Assembly: GCF_026212465.1 (NCBI RefSeq)
Contig: NC_080063.1
Coordinates: 1,428,501-1,492,500 of the forward strand
Reading direction: 5' to 3'
Length of the DNA: 64,000 nt
DNA from: Amaranthus tricolor
Taxonomy: Eukaryota > Streptophyta > Magnoliopsida > Caryophyllales > Amaranthaceae
The position numbers were made by a program, and so were the translations under genes. Numbering within the stretch: the stretch's first letter is position 1; each line of letters opens with the position of its first letter. Below are positions 39,621 through 54,845 of this stretch, one piece after another. A model generated the notes under the pieces. It saw only the letters and a program-made list of their open reading frames with translations. It did no database searches and was not told the origin of the DNA.

Positions 39621-42600
39621 CAATGAAGAATGAACGATGAAGAATGAACAAGGATCAATGATCAATGACGAATGAACGATGAAGAATGAACAAGGATCAA
39701 TGATCAATGAAGAATGAACGATGAAGAATGAACAAAGATCAATGATCTATGACGAAGGAACGATGAAGAATGAACAAGGATCAATGATCAATGAAGAATG
39801 AACGATGAAGAATGAACAAGGATCAATGATCAATGAAGAATGAACGATGAAGAATGAATAAGGATTAATGGTCAATGACGAATGAACGATGAATAATGAA
39901 CAAGGATCAATGATCAATGAAGAATGAACGATGAAGAATGAACAAGGATCAATGATCAATGAAGAATGAACGATGAAGAATGAACAAGGATCAATGATCT
40001 ATGACGAAGGAACAATGAAGAATGAACAAGGATCAATGATCAATGAAGAATGAACGATGAAGAATGAACAAGGATCAATGATCAATGAAGAATGAACGAT
40101 GAAGAATGAACAAGGATCAATGATCAATGACGAATGAACGATGAATAATGAACAAGGATCAATGATCAATGAAGAATGAACGATGAAGAATGAACAAGGA
40201 TCAATGGTCAATGACGAATGAACGATGAAAAATGAACAAGGATCAATGATCAATGAAGAATGAATGGTGAAGAATGAACAAGGATTAATGGTCAATGACG
40301 AATGAACGATCAATAATGAACAAGGATCAATGATCAATGAAGAATGAACGATGAAGAATGAACAAGGATCAATGATCAATGAAGAATGAACGATGAAGAA
40401 TGAAGAAGGATCAATGATCAATGAAGAATGAACGATGAAGAATGAACAAGGATCAATGATCAATGAAGAATGAAGGATGAAGAATGAATAAGGATTAGTG
40501 GTCAATGACGAATGAACGATGAATAATGAACAAGGATCAATGATCAATGAAGAATGAACGATGAAGAATGAACAAGGATCAATGATCAATGAAGAATGAA
40601 CGATAAAGAATGAACAAGGATCAATGATCAATGACGAATGAACGATGAATAATGAACAAGGATCAATGATCAATGAAGAATGAACGATGAATAATAAACA
40701 AGGATCAATGATCAATGAAGAATGAACGATGAAGAATGAACAAGGATCAATGATCAATGAAGAATGAACGATGAAGAATGAACAAGGATCAATGATCTAT
40801 GACGAAGGAACGATGAAGAATGAACAAGGATCAATGATCAATGAAGAATGAACGATGAAGAATGTACAAGGATCACTGATCAATGAAGAATGAACGATGA
40901 AGAATGAACAAGGATTAATGGTCAATGACGAATGAACGATGAAGAATGAACAAGGATCAATGATCAATGAAGAATGAACGACGAAGGATGAACAAGGATC
41001 AATGATCAATGAAGAATGAACGATGAAGAATGAGCAAGGATCAATGATCAATGAAGAATGAACGACGAAGAATGAACAAGGATCAATGATCAATGAAGAA
41101 TGAACGATGAAGAATGAACAAGGATCAATGATAAATGAAGAATGAACGATGAAAAATGAACTAGGATCAATGATCAATGAAGAATGAACGACGAAGAATG
41201 AACAAGGATTAATGGTCATTGACGAATGAACGATGAAGAATGAACAAGGATCAATGATCAATGAAGAATGAACGATGAAGAATGAACAAGGATCAATGAT
41301 CAATAAAGAATGAACGATGAAGAATGAACAAGGATCAATGATCTATGACGAAGGAATGATGAAGAATGAACAAGGATCAATGATCAATGAAGAATTAACG
41401 ATGAAGAATGAACAAGGATCAATGATCAATGAAGAATGAACGATGAAGAATGAACAAGGATCAATGATCAATGAAGAATGAACGATGAAGAATGAACAAG
41501 GATCAATGATCAATGACGAATGAACGATGAAGAATGAACAAGGATCAATGATCAATGAAGAATGAACGATGAAGAATGAACAAAGATCAATGATCTATGA
41601 CGAAGGAACGATGAAGAATGAACAAGGATCAATGATCAATGAAGAATGAACGATGAAGAATGAACAAGGATCAATGATCAATGAAGAATGAACGATGAAG
41701 AATGAATAAGGATTAATGGTCAATGACGAATGAACGATGAATAATGAACAAGGATCAATGATCAATGAAGAATGAACGATGAAGAATGAACAAGGATCAA
41801 TGATCAATGAAGAATGAACGATGAAGAATGAACAAGGATCAATGATCTATGACGAAGGAACAATGAAGAATGAACAAGGATCAATGATCAATGAAGAATG
41901 AACGATGAAGAATGAACAAGGATCAATGATCAATGAAGAATGAACGATGAAGAATGAACAAGGATCAATGATCAATGACGAATGAACGATGAATAATGAA
42001 CAAGGATCAATGATCAATGAAGAATGAACGATGAAGAATGAACAAGGATCAATGGTCAATGACGAATGAACGATGAAAAATGAACAAGGATCAATGATCA
42101 ATGAAGAATGAATGATGAAGAATGAACAAGGATTAATGGTCAATGACTAATGAACGATCAATAATGAACAAGGATCAATGATCAATGAAGAATGAACGAT
42201 GAAGAATGAACAAGGATCAATGATCAATGAAGAATGAACGATGAAGAATGAAGAAGGATCAATGATCAATGAAGAATGAACGATGAAGAATGAACAAGGA
42301 TCAATGATCAATGAAGAATGAAGGATGAAGAATGAATAAGGATTAGTGGTCAATGACGAATGAACGATGAATAATGAACAAGGATCAATGATCAATGAAG
42401 AATGAACGATGAAGAATGAACAAGGATCAATGATCAATGAAGAATGAACGATAAAGAATGAACAAGGATCAATGATCAATGACGAATGAACGATGAATAA
42501 TGAACAAGGATCAATGATCAATGAAGAATGAACGATGAATAATAAACAAGGATCAATGATCAATGAAGAATGAACGATGAAGAATGAACAAGGATCAATG

Positions 42601-42800
42601 ATCAATGAAGAATGAACGATGAAGAATGAACAAGGATCAATGATCTATGACGAAGGAACGATGAAGAATGAACAAGGATCAATGATCAATGAAGAATGAA
42701 CGATGAAGAATGAACAAGGATCAATGATCAATGAAGAATGAACGATGAAGAATGAATAAGGATTAATGGTCAATGACGAATGAGCGATGAAGAATGAACA
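39110..42800. repeat. 1,848-bp tandem duplication
   Basis: Markers are 1,848 bp (44 units) apart: ACGAAGG at 39133/40981 and terminating variants at 39495/41343, 39747/41595, 39999/41847 and 40797/42645. Inside it, terminating variants recur every 252 bp (six units): 39495, 39747, 39999. The right copy has CTAATG for CGAATG at about 42147. The left copy has private changes near 40864 (AATGTACAAGG and GATCACTG). Confidence 0.87.
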
Positions 42801-45800
42801 AGGATCAATGATCAATGAAGAATGAACGATGAAGAATGAACAAGGATCAATGATCAATGACGAATGAACGATGATGAATGAACAAGGATCAACGATCAAT
42901 GAAGAATGAACGATGAAGAATGAACAAGGATCAATGATCAATGAAGAATGAACGACAAAGAATGAACAAGGATCAATGATCAATGACGAATGAACGATGA
43001 AGAATGAACAAGGATCAATGATCAATGAAGAATGAACGATGAAGAATGAACAAGGATCAATGATCAATAAAGAATGAACGATGAAGAATGAACAAAGATC
43101 AATGATCTATGACGAAGGAATGATGAAGAATGAACAAGGATCAATGATCAATGAAGAATGAACGATGAAGAATGAACAAGGATCAATGATCAATGAAGAA
43201 TGAACGATGAAGAATGAATAAGGATTAATGGTCAATGACGAATGAACGATGAATAATGAACAAGGATCAATGATCAATGAAGAATGAACGATGAAGAATA
43301 AATAAGGATCAATGATCAATGAAGAATGAACGATGAAGAATGAACAAGGATCAATGATCAATGACGAATGAACGATGAAGAATGAACAAGGATCAATGAT
43401 CAATGAAGAATGAACGATGAAGAATGAACAAGGATCAATGATCAATGAAGAATGAACGATGAAGAATGAACAAGGATCAATGATCAATGACGAATGAACG
43501 ATGAATAATGAACAAGGATCAATGATCAATGAAGAATGAACGATGAAGAATGAACAAGGATCAATGGTCAATGACGAATGAACGATGAAAAATGAACAAG
43601 GATCAATGATCAATGAAGAATGAATGATGAAGAATGAACAAGGATTAATGGTCAATGACGAATGAACGATCAATAATGAACAAGGATCAATGATCAATGA
43701 AGAATGAACGATGAAGAATGAACAAGGATCAATGATCAATGAAGAATGAACGATGAAGAATGAACAAGGATCAATGATCAATGACGAATGAACGATGAAG
43801 AATGAACAAGGATTAATGATCAATGAAGAATGAACGATGAAGAATGAACAAGGATCAATGATCAATGAAGAATGAACGACAAAGAATGAACAAGGATCAA
43901 TGATCAATGACGAATGAACGATGAAGAATGAACAAGGATCAATGATCAATGAAGAATGAACGATGAAGAATGAACAAGGATCAATGGTCAATGACGAATG
44001 AACGATGAAAAATGAACAAGGCTCAATGATCAATGAAGAATGAACGATGAAGAATGAACAAGGATCAATGATCAATGAAGAATGAACGACGAAGGATGAA
44101 CAAGGATCAATGATCAATGAAGAATGAACGATGAAGAATGAACAAGGATCAATGATCAATGAAGAATGAACGACGAAGAATGAACAAGGATCAATGATCA
44201 ATGAAGAATGAACGATGAAGAATGAACAAGGATCAATGGTCAATGACGAATGAGCGATGAAGAATGAACAAGGATCAATGATCAATGAAGAAAGGATCAA
44301 TGATCAATGACGAATGAACGATGAATAATGAACAAGGATCAATGATCAATGAAGAATGAACGATGAAGAATGAACAAGGATCAATGGTCAATGACGAATG
44401 AACGATGAAAAATGAACAAGGATCGATGATCAATGAAGAATAAATCATGAAGAATGAACAAGGATTAATGGTCAATGACGAATGAACGATCAATAATGAA
44501 CAAGGATCAATGATCAATGAAGAATGAACGATGAAGAATGAACAAGGATCAATGATCAATGAAGAATGAACGATGAAGAATGAACAAGGATTAATGGTCA
44601 ATGACGAATGAACAATAATTAATGAACAAGGATCAATGATCAATGAAGAATGAATGATGAAGAATGAACAAGGATCAATGATCAATGAAGAATGAAGGAT
44701 GAAGAATGAATAAGGATTAGTGGTCAATGACGAATGAACGATGAATAATGAACAAGGATCAATGATCAATGAAGAATGAACGATGAAGAATGAACAAGGA
44801 TCAATGATCAATGAAGAATGAACGATAAAGAATGAACAAGGATCAATGATCAATGACGAATGAACGATGAATAATGAACAAGGATCAATGATCAATGAAG
44901 AATGAACGATGAAGAATAAACAAGGATCAATGATCAATGAAGAATGAACGATGAAGAATGAACAAGGATCAATGATCAATGAAGAATGAACGATGAAGAA
45001 TGAACAAGGATCAATGATCTATGACGAAGGAACGATGAATAATGAACAAGGATCAATGATCAATGAAGAATGAACGATGAAGAATGAACAGGGATCAATG
45101 ATCAATGAAGAATGAACGACAAAGAATGAAGAAGGATCAATGATCAATGACGAATGAACGATGAAGAATGAACAAGGATTAATGATCAATGAAGAATGAA
45201 CGATGAAGAATGAAGAAGGATCAATGGTCAATGACGAATGAACGATGAAAAATGATCAAGGATCAATGATCAATGAAGAATGAACGATGAAGAATGAACA
45301 AGGATCAATGATCTATGACGAAGGAACGATGAAGAATGAACAAGGATCAATGATCAATGAAGAATGAACGATGAAGAATGAACAAGGATCAATGATCAAT
45401 AAAGAATGAACGATGAAGAATGAACAAGGATCAATGATCAATGACGAATGAACGATGAATAATGAACAAGGATCAATGATCAATGAAGAATGAACGATGA
45501 AGAATGAACAAGGATCAATGGTCAATGACGAATGAACGATGAAAAATGAACAAGGATCAATGATCAATGAAGAATGAATCATGAAGAATGAACAAGGATT
45601 AATGGTCAATGACGAATGAACGATCAATAATGAACAAGGATCAATGATCAATGAAGAATGAACGATGAAGAATGAACAAGGATCAATGATCAATGAAGAA
45701 TGAACGATGAAGAATGAACAAGGATTAATGGTCAATGACGAATGAACAATAATTAATGAACAAGGATCAATGATCAATGAAGAATGAACGATGAAGAATG

Positions 45801-46100
45801 AACAAGGATCAATGATCAATGAAGAATGAATAAGGATTAGTGGTCAATGACGAATGAACGATGAATAATGAACAAGGATCAATGATCAATGAAGAATGAA
45901 CGATGAAGAATGAACAAGGATCAATGATCAATGAAGAATGAACGATAAAGAATGAACAAGGATCAATGATCAATGACGAAGGAACGATGAATAATGAACA
46001 AGGATCAATGATCAATGAAGAATGAACGATGAAGAATAAACAAGGATCAATGATCAATGAAGAATGAACGATGAAGAATGAACAAGGATCAATGATCAAT
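42287..46100. repeat. Long-range duplicated block, copy 2
   Basis: This is the partner of 33.03-36.85 kb at offset 9,257/9,250 bp and the source-like relative of 53.9-56.2 kb at 11,776 bp (42645/54421, 43107/54883, 44275/56051). It has two ATCAATG words where copy 1 has three. It lacks the AAAAAGAGAG patch. The right end diverges at about 46.1 kb. Confidence 0.85.
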
Positions 46101-48760
46101 GAAGAATGAACGATGAAGAATGAACAAGGATCAATGATCAATGACGAATGAACGATGAATAATGAACAAGTATCAATGATCAATGAAGAATGAACGATGA
46201 AGAATGAACAAGGATCAATGGTCAATGACGAATGAACGATGAAAAATGAACAAGGATCAATGATCAATGAAGAATGAATGATGAAGAATGAACAAGGATT
46301 AATGGTCAATGACGAATGAACGATCAATAATGAACAAGGATCAATGATCAATGAAGAATGAACGATGAAGAATGAACAAGGATCAATGATCAATGAAGAA
46401 TGAACGATGAAGAATGAACAAGGATCAATGATCAATGACGAATGAACGATGAAGAATGAACAAGGATTAATGATCAATGAAGAATGAACGATGAAGAATG
46501 AACAAGGATCAATGATCAATGAAGAATGAACGACAAAGAATGAACAAGGATCAATGATCAATGACGAATGAACGATGAAGAATGAACAAGGATCAATGAT
46601 CAATGAAGAATGAACGATGAAGAATGAACAAGGATCAATGGTCAATGACGAATGAACGATGAAAAATGAACAAGGCTCAATGATCAATGAAGAATGAACG
46701 ATGAAGAATGAACAAGGATCAATGATCAATGAAGAATGAACGACGAAGGATGAACAAGGATCAATGATCAATGAAGAATGAACGATGAAGAATGAACAAG
46801 GATCAATGATCAATGAAGAATGAACGACGAAGAATGAACAAGGATCAATGATCAATGAAGAATGAACGATGAAGAATGAACAAGGATCAATGGTCAATGA
46901 CGAATGAGCGATGAAGAATGAACAAGGATCAATGATCAATGAAGAAAGGATCAATGATCAATGACGAATGAACGATGAATAATGAACAAGGATCAATGAT
47001 CAATGAAGAATGAACGATGAAGAATGAACAAGGATCAATGGTCAATGACGAATGATCGATGAAAAATGAACAAGGATCGATGATCAATGAAGAATGAATC
47101 ATGAAGAATGAACAAGGATTAATGGTCAATGACGAATGAACGATCAATAATGAACAAGGATCAATGATCAATGAAGAATGAACGATGAAGAATGAACAAG
47201 GATCAATGATCAATGAAGAATGAACGATGAAGAATGAACAAGGATTAATGGTCAATGACGAATGAACAATAATTAATGAACAAGGATCAATGATCAATGA
47301 AGAATGAATGATGAAGAATGAACAAGGATCAATGATCAATGAAGAATGAAGGATGAAGAATGAATAAGGATTAGTGGTCAATGACGAATGAACGATGAAT
47401 AATGAACAAGGATCAATGATCAATGAAGAATGAACGATGAAGAATGAACAAGGATCAATGATCAATGAAGAATGAACGATAAAGAATGAACAAGGATCAA
47501 TGATCAATGACGAATGAACGATGAATAATGAACAAGGATCAATGATCAATGAAGAATGAACGATGAAGAATAAACAAGGATCAATGATCAATGAAGAATG
47601 AACGATGAAGAATGAACAAGGATCAATGATCAATGAAGAATGAACGATGAAGAATGAACAAGGATCAATGATCTATGACGAAGGAACGATGAATAATGAA
47701 CAAGGATCAATGATCAATGAAGAATGAACGATGAAGAATGAACAGGGATCAATGATCAATGAAGAATGAACGACAAAGAATGAAGAAGGATCAATGATCA
47801 ATGACGAATGAACGATGAAGAATGAACAAGGATTAATGATCAATGAAGAATGAACGATGAAGAATGAAGAAGGATCAATGGTCAATGACGAATGAACGAT
47901 GAAAAATGATCAAGGATCAATGATCAATGAAGAATGAACGATGAAGAATGAACAAGGATCAATGATCTATGACGAAGGAACGATGAAGAATGAACAAGGA
48001 TCAATAATCAATGAAGAATGAACGATGAAGAATGAACAAGGATCAATGATCAATAAAGAATGAACGATGAAGAATGAACAAGGATCAATGATCAATGACG
48101 AATGAACGATGAATAATGAACAAGGATCAATGATCAATGAAGAATGAACGATGAAGAATGAACAAGGATCAATGGTCAATGACGAATGAACGATGAAAAA
48201 TGAACAAGGATCAATGATCAATGAAGAATGAATCATGAAGAATGAACAAGGATTAATGGTCAATGACGAATGAACGATCAATAATGAACAAGGATCAATG
48301 ATCAATGAAGAATGAACGATGAAGAATGAACAAGGATCAATGATCAATGAAGAATGAACGATGAAGAATGAACAAGGATTAATGGTCAATGACGAATGAA
48401 CAATAATTAATGAACAAGGATCAATGATCAATGAAGAATGAACGATGAAGAATGAACAAGGATCAATGATCAATGAAGAATGAATAAGGATTAGTGGTCA
48501 ATGACGAATGAACGATGAATAATGAACAAGGATCAATGATCAATGAAGAATGAACGATGAAGAATGAACAAGGATCAATGATCAATGAAGAATGAACGAT
48601 AAAGAATGAACAAGGATCAATGATCAATGACGAAGGAACGATGAATAATGAACAAGGATCAATGATCAATGAAGAATGAACGATGAAGAATAAACAAGGA
48701 TCAATGATCAATGAAGAATGAACGATGAAGAATGAACAAGGATCAATGATCAATGAAGAA
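43420..48760. repeat. 2,654-bp tandem duplication
   Basis: Terminating positions 44275/46929, 45019/47673, 45313/47967 and 45809/48463 are 2,654 bp apart, and the AAGAAAGG junctions 44288/46942 agree. The period is not a multiple of 7 (remainder 1), which is what one off-grid AAGAAAGG junction per copy predicts. Private differences include AACAAGTATC at about 46166 and AATGATCGATG at about 47053. Confidence 0.87.
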
Positions 48761-51210
48761 TGAACAATGAAGAATGAACAAGGATCAATGATCTATGACA
48801 AAGGAACGATGAAGAATGAACAAGGATCAATGATCAATGTAGAATGAACGATGAAGAATGAACAAGGATCAATGATCCATGAAGAATGAACGATGAAGAA
48901 TGAATAAGGATTAATGGTCAATCACGAATGAACGATGAATAATGAACAAGGATCAATGATCAATGAAGAATGAACGATGAAGAATGAACAAGGATCAATG
49001 ATCAATGAAGAATGAACAATGAAGAATGAACAAGGATCAATGATCAATGACGAATGAACGATGAAGAATGAACAAGGATCAATGATCAATGAAGAATGAA
49101 CGATGAAGAATGAACAAGGATCAATGATCAATGAAGAATGAACGACAAAGAATGAACAAGGATCAATGATCAATGACGAATGAACGATGAAGAATGAACA
49201 AGGATTAATGATCAATGAAGAATAAACGATGAAGAATGAAGAAGGATCAATGGTCAATGACGAATGAACGATGAAAAATGATCAAGGATCAATGATCAAT
49301 GAAGAATGAACGATGAAGAATGAACAAGGATCAATGATCAATGAAGAATGAACGACGAAGGATGAACAAGGATCAATGATCAATGAAGAATGAACGATGA
49401 AGAATGAACAAGGATCAATGATCAATGAAGAATGAACGACGAAGAATGAACAAGGATTAATGATCAATGACGAATGAACGATGAAGAATGAAGAAGGATC
49501 AATGATCAATGAAGAATGAACGATGAAGAATGAACAAGGATCAATGATCAATGAAGAATGAAGGATGAAGAATGAATAAGGATTAGTGGTCAATGACGAA
49601 TGAACGATGAATAATGAACAAGGATCAATGATCAATGAAGAATGAACGATGAAGAATGAACAAGGATCAATGATCAATGAAGAATGAACGATAAAGAATG
49701 AACAAGGATCAATGATCAATGACGAATAAACGATGAATAATGAACAAGGATCAATGATCAATGAAGAATGAACGATGAATAATAAACAAGGATCAATGAT
49801 CAATGAAGAATGAACGATGAAGAATGAACAAGGATCAATGATCAATGAAGAATGAACGATGAAGAATGAACAAGGATCAATGATCTATGACGAAGGAACG
49901 ATGAAGAATGAACAAGGATCAATGATCAATGAAGAATGAATGATGAAGAATGAACAAGGATCAATGATCAATGAAGAATGAACGATGAAGAATGAATAAG
50001 GATTAATGGTCAATGACGAATGAACGATGAAGAATGAACAAGGATCAATGATCAATGAAGAATGAACGATGAAGAATGAACAAGGATCAATGATCAATGA
50101 AGAATGAACGACAAAGAATGAACAAGGATCAATGATCAATGACGAATGAACGATGAAGAATGAACAAGGATTAATGATCAATGAAGAATGAACGATGAAG
50201 AATGAACAAGGATCAATGGTCAATGACGAATGAACGATGAAAAATGATCAACGATCAATGATCAATGAAGAATGAACGATGAAGAATGAACAAGGATCAA
50301 TGATCAATGAAGAATGAACGACGAAGGATGAACAAGGATCAATGATCAATGAAGAATGAACGATGAAGAATGAACAAGGATCAATGATCAATGAAGAATG
50401 AACGACGAAGAATGAACAAGGATCAATGATCAATGAAGAATGAACGATGAAGAATGAACAAGGATCAATGATCAATGAAGAATGAACGATGAAGAATGAA
50501 CTAGGATCAATGATCAATGAAGAATGAACGACGAAGAATGAACAAGGATTAATGGTCATTGACGAATGAACGATGAAGAATGAACAAGGATCAATGATCA
50601 ATGAAGAATGAACGATGAAGAATGAACAAGGATCAATGATCAATAAAGAATGAACGATGAAGAATGAACAAGGATCAATGATCTATGACGAAGGAATGAT
50701 GAAGAATGAACAAGGATCAATGATCAATGAAGAATTAACGATGAAGAATGAACAAGGATCAATGATCAATGAAGAATGAACGATGAAGAATGAACAAGGA
50801 TCAATGATCAATGAAGAATGAACGATGAAGAATGAACAAGGATCAATGATCAATGACGAATGAACGATGAAGAATGAACAAGGATCAATGATCAATGAAG
50901 AATGAACGATGAAGAATGAACAAAGATCAATGATCTATGACGAAGGAACGATGAAGAATGAACAAGGATCAATGATCAATGAAGAATGAACGATGAAGAA
51001 TGAACAAGGATCAATGATCAATGAAGAATGAACGATGAAGAATGAATAAGGATTAATGGTCAATGACGAATGAACGATGAATAATGAACAAGGATCAATG
51101 ATCAATGAAGAATGAACGATGAAGAATGAACAAGGATCAATGATCAATGAAGAATGAACGATGAAGAATGAACAAGGATCAATGATCTATGACGAAGGAA
51201 CAATGAAGAA
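47950..51210. repeat. Block duplicated at the right end of the window (offset 12,790 bp)
   Basis: Features at 47967, 48463, 48922, 49282, 49885, 50248, 50683, 50935 and 51187 each recur 12,790 bp to the right (60757 through 63977). The match runs off the window end, so the true length is at least 3.2 kb. The offset leaves remainder 1 on division by 7, fitting one off-grid junction (56064) between the copies. The left copy has private changes such as ATCAATGTAG near 48835 and ATCCATG near 48875. Confidence 0.88.
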
Positions 51211-52915
51211 TGAACAAGGATCAATGATCAATGAAGAATGAACGATGAAGAATGAACAAGGATCAATGATCAATGAAGAATGAACAATGAAGAATGAATA
51301 AGGATTAATGGTCAATGACGAATGAACGATGAATAATGAACAAGGATCAATGATCAATGAAGAATGAACGATGAAGAATGAACAAGGATCAATGATCAAT
51401 GAAGAATAAACGATGAAGAATGAACAAGGATCAATGATCAATGACGAATGAACGAGGAAGAATGAACAAGGATTAATGATCAATGAAGAATGAACGATGA
51501 AGAATGAACAAGGATCAATGATCAATGAAGAATGAACGACAAAGAATGAACAAGGATCAATGATCAATGACGAATGAACGATGAAGAATGAACAAGGATC
51601 AATGATCAATGAAGAATGAACGATGAAGAATAAACAAGGATCAATGGTCAATGACGAATGAGCGATGAAAAATGAACAAGGATCAATGATCAATGAAGAA
51701 TGAACGATGAAGAATGAACAAGGATCAATGATCAATGAAGAATAAACGAGGAAGAATGAACAAGGATCAATGATCAATGAAGAATGAACGATGAAAAATG
51801 AACAAGGATCAATGATCAATGAAGAATGAACGGCGAAGAATGAACAAGGATCAATGATCAATGAAGAATGAACGATGAAGAATGAACAAGGATCAATGGT
51901 CAATGACGAATGAGCGATGAAGAATGAACAAGGATCAATGATAACTGAAGAATGAACGATGAAAAATGAACTAGGATCAATGATCAATGAAGAATGAACG
52001 ATGAAGAATGAACAAGGATCAATGATCTATGACGAAGGAACGATGAAGAATGAACAAGGATCAATGATCAATGAAGAATGAACGATTAAGAATGAACAAG
52101 GATCAATGATCAATGAAGAATGAACGATGAAGAATGAACAAGGATCAATGATCAATGAAGAATGAACGATGAAGAATGAACAAGGATCAATGATCAATGA
52201 CGAATGAACGATGAAGAATGAACAAGGATCAATGATCAATGAAGAATGAACGATGTAGAATGAACAAAGATCAATGATCTATGACGAAGGAACGATGAAG
52301 AATGAACAAGGATCAATGATCAATGAAGAATGAACGATGAAGAATGAACAAGGATCAATGATCAATGAAGAATGAACGATGAAGAATGAATAAGGATTAA
52401 TGGTCAATGACGAATGAACGATGAATAATGAACAAGGATCAATGATCAATGAAGAATGAACGATGAAGAATGAACAAGGATCAATGATCAATGAAGAATG
52501 AACGATGAAGAATGAACAAGGATCAATGATCAATGAAGAATGAATGATGAAGAATGAACAAGGATTAATGGTCAGTGACTAATGAACGATCAATAATGAA
52601 CAAGGATCAATGATCAATGAAGAATGAACGATGAAGAATGAACAAGGATCAATGATCAATGAAGAATGAACGATGAAGAATGAAGAAGGATCAATGATCA
52701 ATGAAGAATGAACGATGAAGAATGAACAAGGATCAATGATCAATGAAGAATGAAGGATGAAGAATGAATAAGGATTAGTGGTCAATGACGAATGAACGAT
52801 GAATAATGAACAAGGATCAATGATCAATGAAGAATGAACGATGAAGAATGAACAAGGATCAATGATCAATGAAGAATGAACGATGAAGAATGAACAAGGA
52901 TCAATGATCAATGAA
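51187..52915. repeat. Diverged domain C stretch with 252-bp spacing
   Basis: This stretch has terminating variants at 52027 and 52279 (252 bp, six units). It has more private substitutions than its neighbours: AACGAGG (about 51454 and 51746), AACGGCG (about 51829), ATAACTG (about 51941) and AACGATTAAG (about 52081). I found no long exact partner for 51.3-52.0 kb elsewhere in the window. It may be an older part of domain C or a copy of a block outside the window. Confidence 0.65.
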
Positions 52916-54845
52916 GAATGAATGATGAAGAATGAACAAGGATTAATGGTCAATGACTAATGAACGATCAATAATGAACAAGGATCAATGATCAATGAAG
53001 AATGAACGATGAAGAATGAACAAGGATCAATGATCAATGAAGAATGAACGATGAAGAATGAAGAAGGATCAATGATCAATGAAGAATGAACGATGAAGAA
53101 TGAACAAGGATCAATGATCAATGAAGAATGAAGGATGAAGAATGAATAAGGATTAGTGGTCAATGACGAATGAACGATGAATAATGAACAAGGATCAATG
53201 ATCAATGAAGAATGAACGATGAAGAATGAACAAGGATCAATGATCAATGAAGAATGAACGATAAAGAATGAACAAGGATCAATGATCAATGACGAATGAA
53301 CGATGAATAATGAACAAGGATCAATGATCAATGAAGAATGAACGATGAATAATAAACAAGGATCAATGATCAATGAAGAATGAACGATGAAGAATGAACA
53401 AGGATCAATGATCAATGAAGAATGAACGATGAAGAATGAACAAGGATCAATGATCTATGACGAAGGAACGATGAAGAATGAACAAGGATCAATGATCAAT
53501 GAAGAATGAACGATGAAGAATGAACAAGGATCAATGATCAATGAAGAATGAACGATGAAGAATGAATAAGGATTAATGGTCAATGACGAATGAGCGATGA
53601 AGAATGAACAAGGATCAATGATCAATGAAGAATGAACGATGAAGAATGAACAAGGATCAATGATCAATGACGAATGAACGATGATGAATGAACAAGGATC
53701 AACGATCAATGAAGAATGAACGATGAAGAATGAACAAGGATCAATGATCAATGAAGAATGAACGACAAAGAATGAACAAGGATCAATGATCAATGACGAA
53801 TGAACGATGAAGAATGAACAAGGATCAATGATCAATGAAGAATGAACGATGAAGAATGAACAAGGATCAATGATCAATGAAGAATGAATGATGAAGAATG
53901 AACAAGGATTAATGGTCAATGACTAATGAACGATCAATAATGAACAAGGATCAATGATCAATGAAGAATGAACGATGAAGAATGAACAAGGATCAATGAT
54001 CAATGAAGAATGAACGATGAAGAATGAAGAAGGATCAATGATCAATGAAGAATGAACGATGAAGAATGAACAAGGATCAATGATCAATGAAGAATGAAGG
54101 ATGAAGAATGAATAAGGATTAGTGGTCAATGACGAATGAACGATGAATAATGAACAAGGATCAATGATCAATGAAGAATGAACGATGAAGAATGAACAAG
54201 GATCAATGATCAATGAAGAATGAACGATAAAGAATGAACAAGGATCAATGATCAATGACGAATGAACGATGAATAATGAACAAGGATCAATGATCAATGA
54301 AGAATGAACGATGAATAATAAACAAGGATCAATGATCAATGAAGAATGAACGATGAAGAATGAACAAGGATCAATGATCAATGAAGAATGAACGATGAAG
54401 AATGAACAAGGATCAATGATCTATGACGAAGGAACGATGAAGAATGAACAAGGATCAATGATCAATGAAGAATGAACGATGAAGAATGAACAAGGATCAA
54501 TGATCAATGAAGAATGAACGATGAAGAATGAATAAGGATTAATGGTCAATGACGAATGAGCGATGAAGAATGAACAAGGATCAATGATCAATGAAGAATG
54601 AACGATGAAGAATGAACAAGGATCAATGATCAATGACGAATGAACGATGATGAATGAACAAGGATCAACGATCAATGAAGAATGAACGATGAAGAATGAA
54701 CAAGGATCAATGATCAATGAAGAATGAACGACAAAGAATGAACAAGGATCAATGATCAATGACGAATGAACGATGAAGAATGAACAAGGATCAATGATCA
54801 ATGAAGAATGAACGATGAAGAATGAACAAGGATCAATGATCAATA
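52915..54845. repeat. 966-bp tandem duplication
   Basis: Features at 52957/53923 and 53455/54421 are 966 bp (23 units) apart with the same unit order, including GACTAATGAACGATC and the AATAATAAAC marker. The copies diverge at about 53881/54847, where the left has AATGATGAAGAATGAAC and the right AACGATGAAGAATGAAC. A related copy lies at about 42.1-43.1 kb. Confidence 0.86.
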
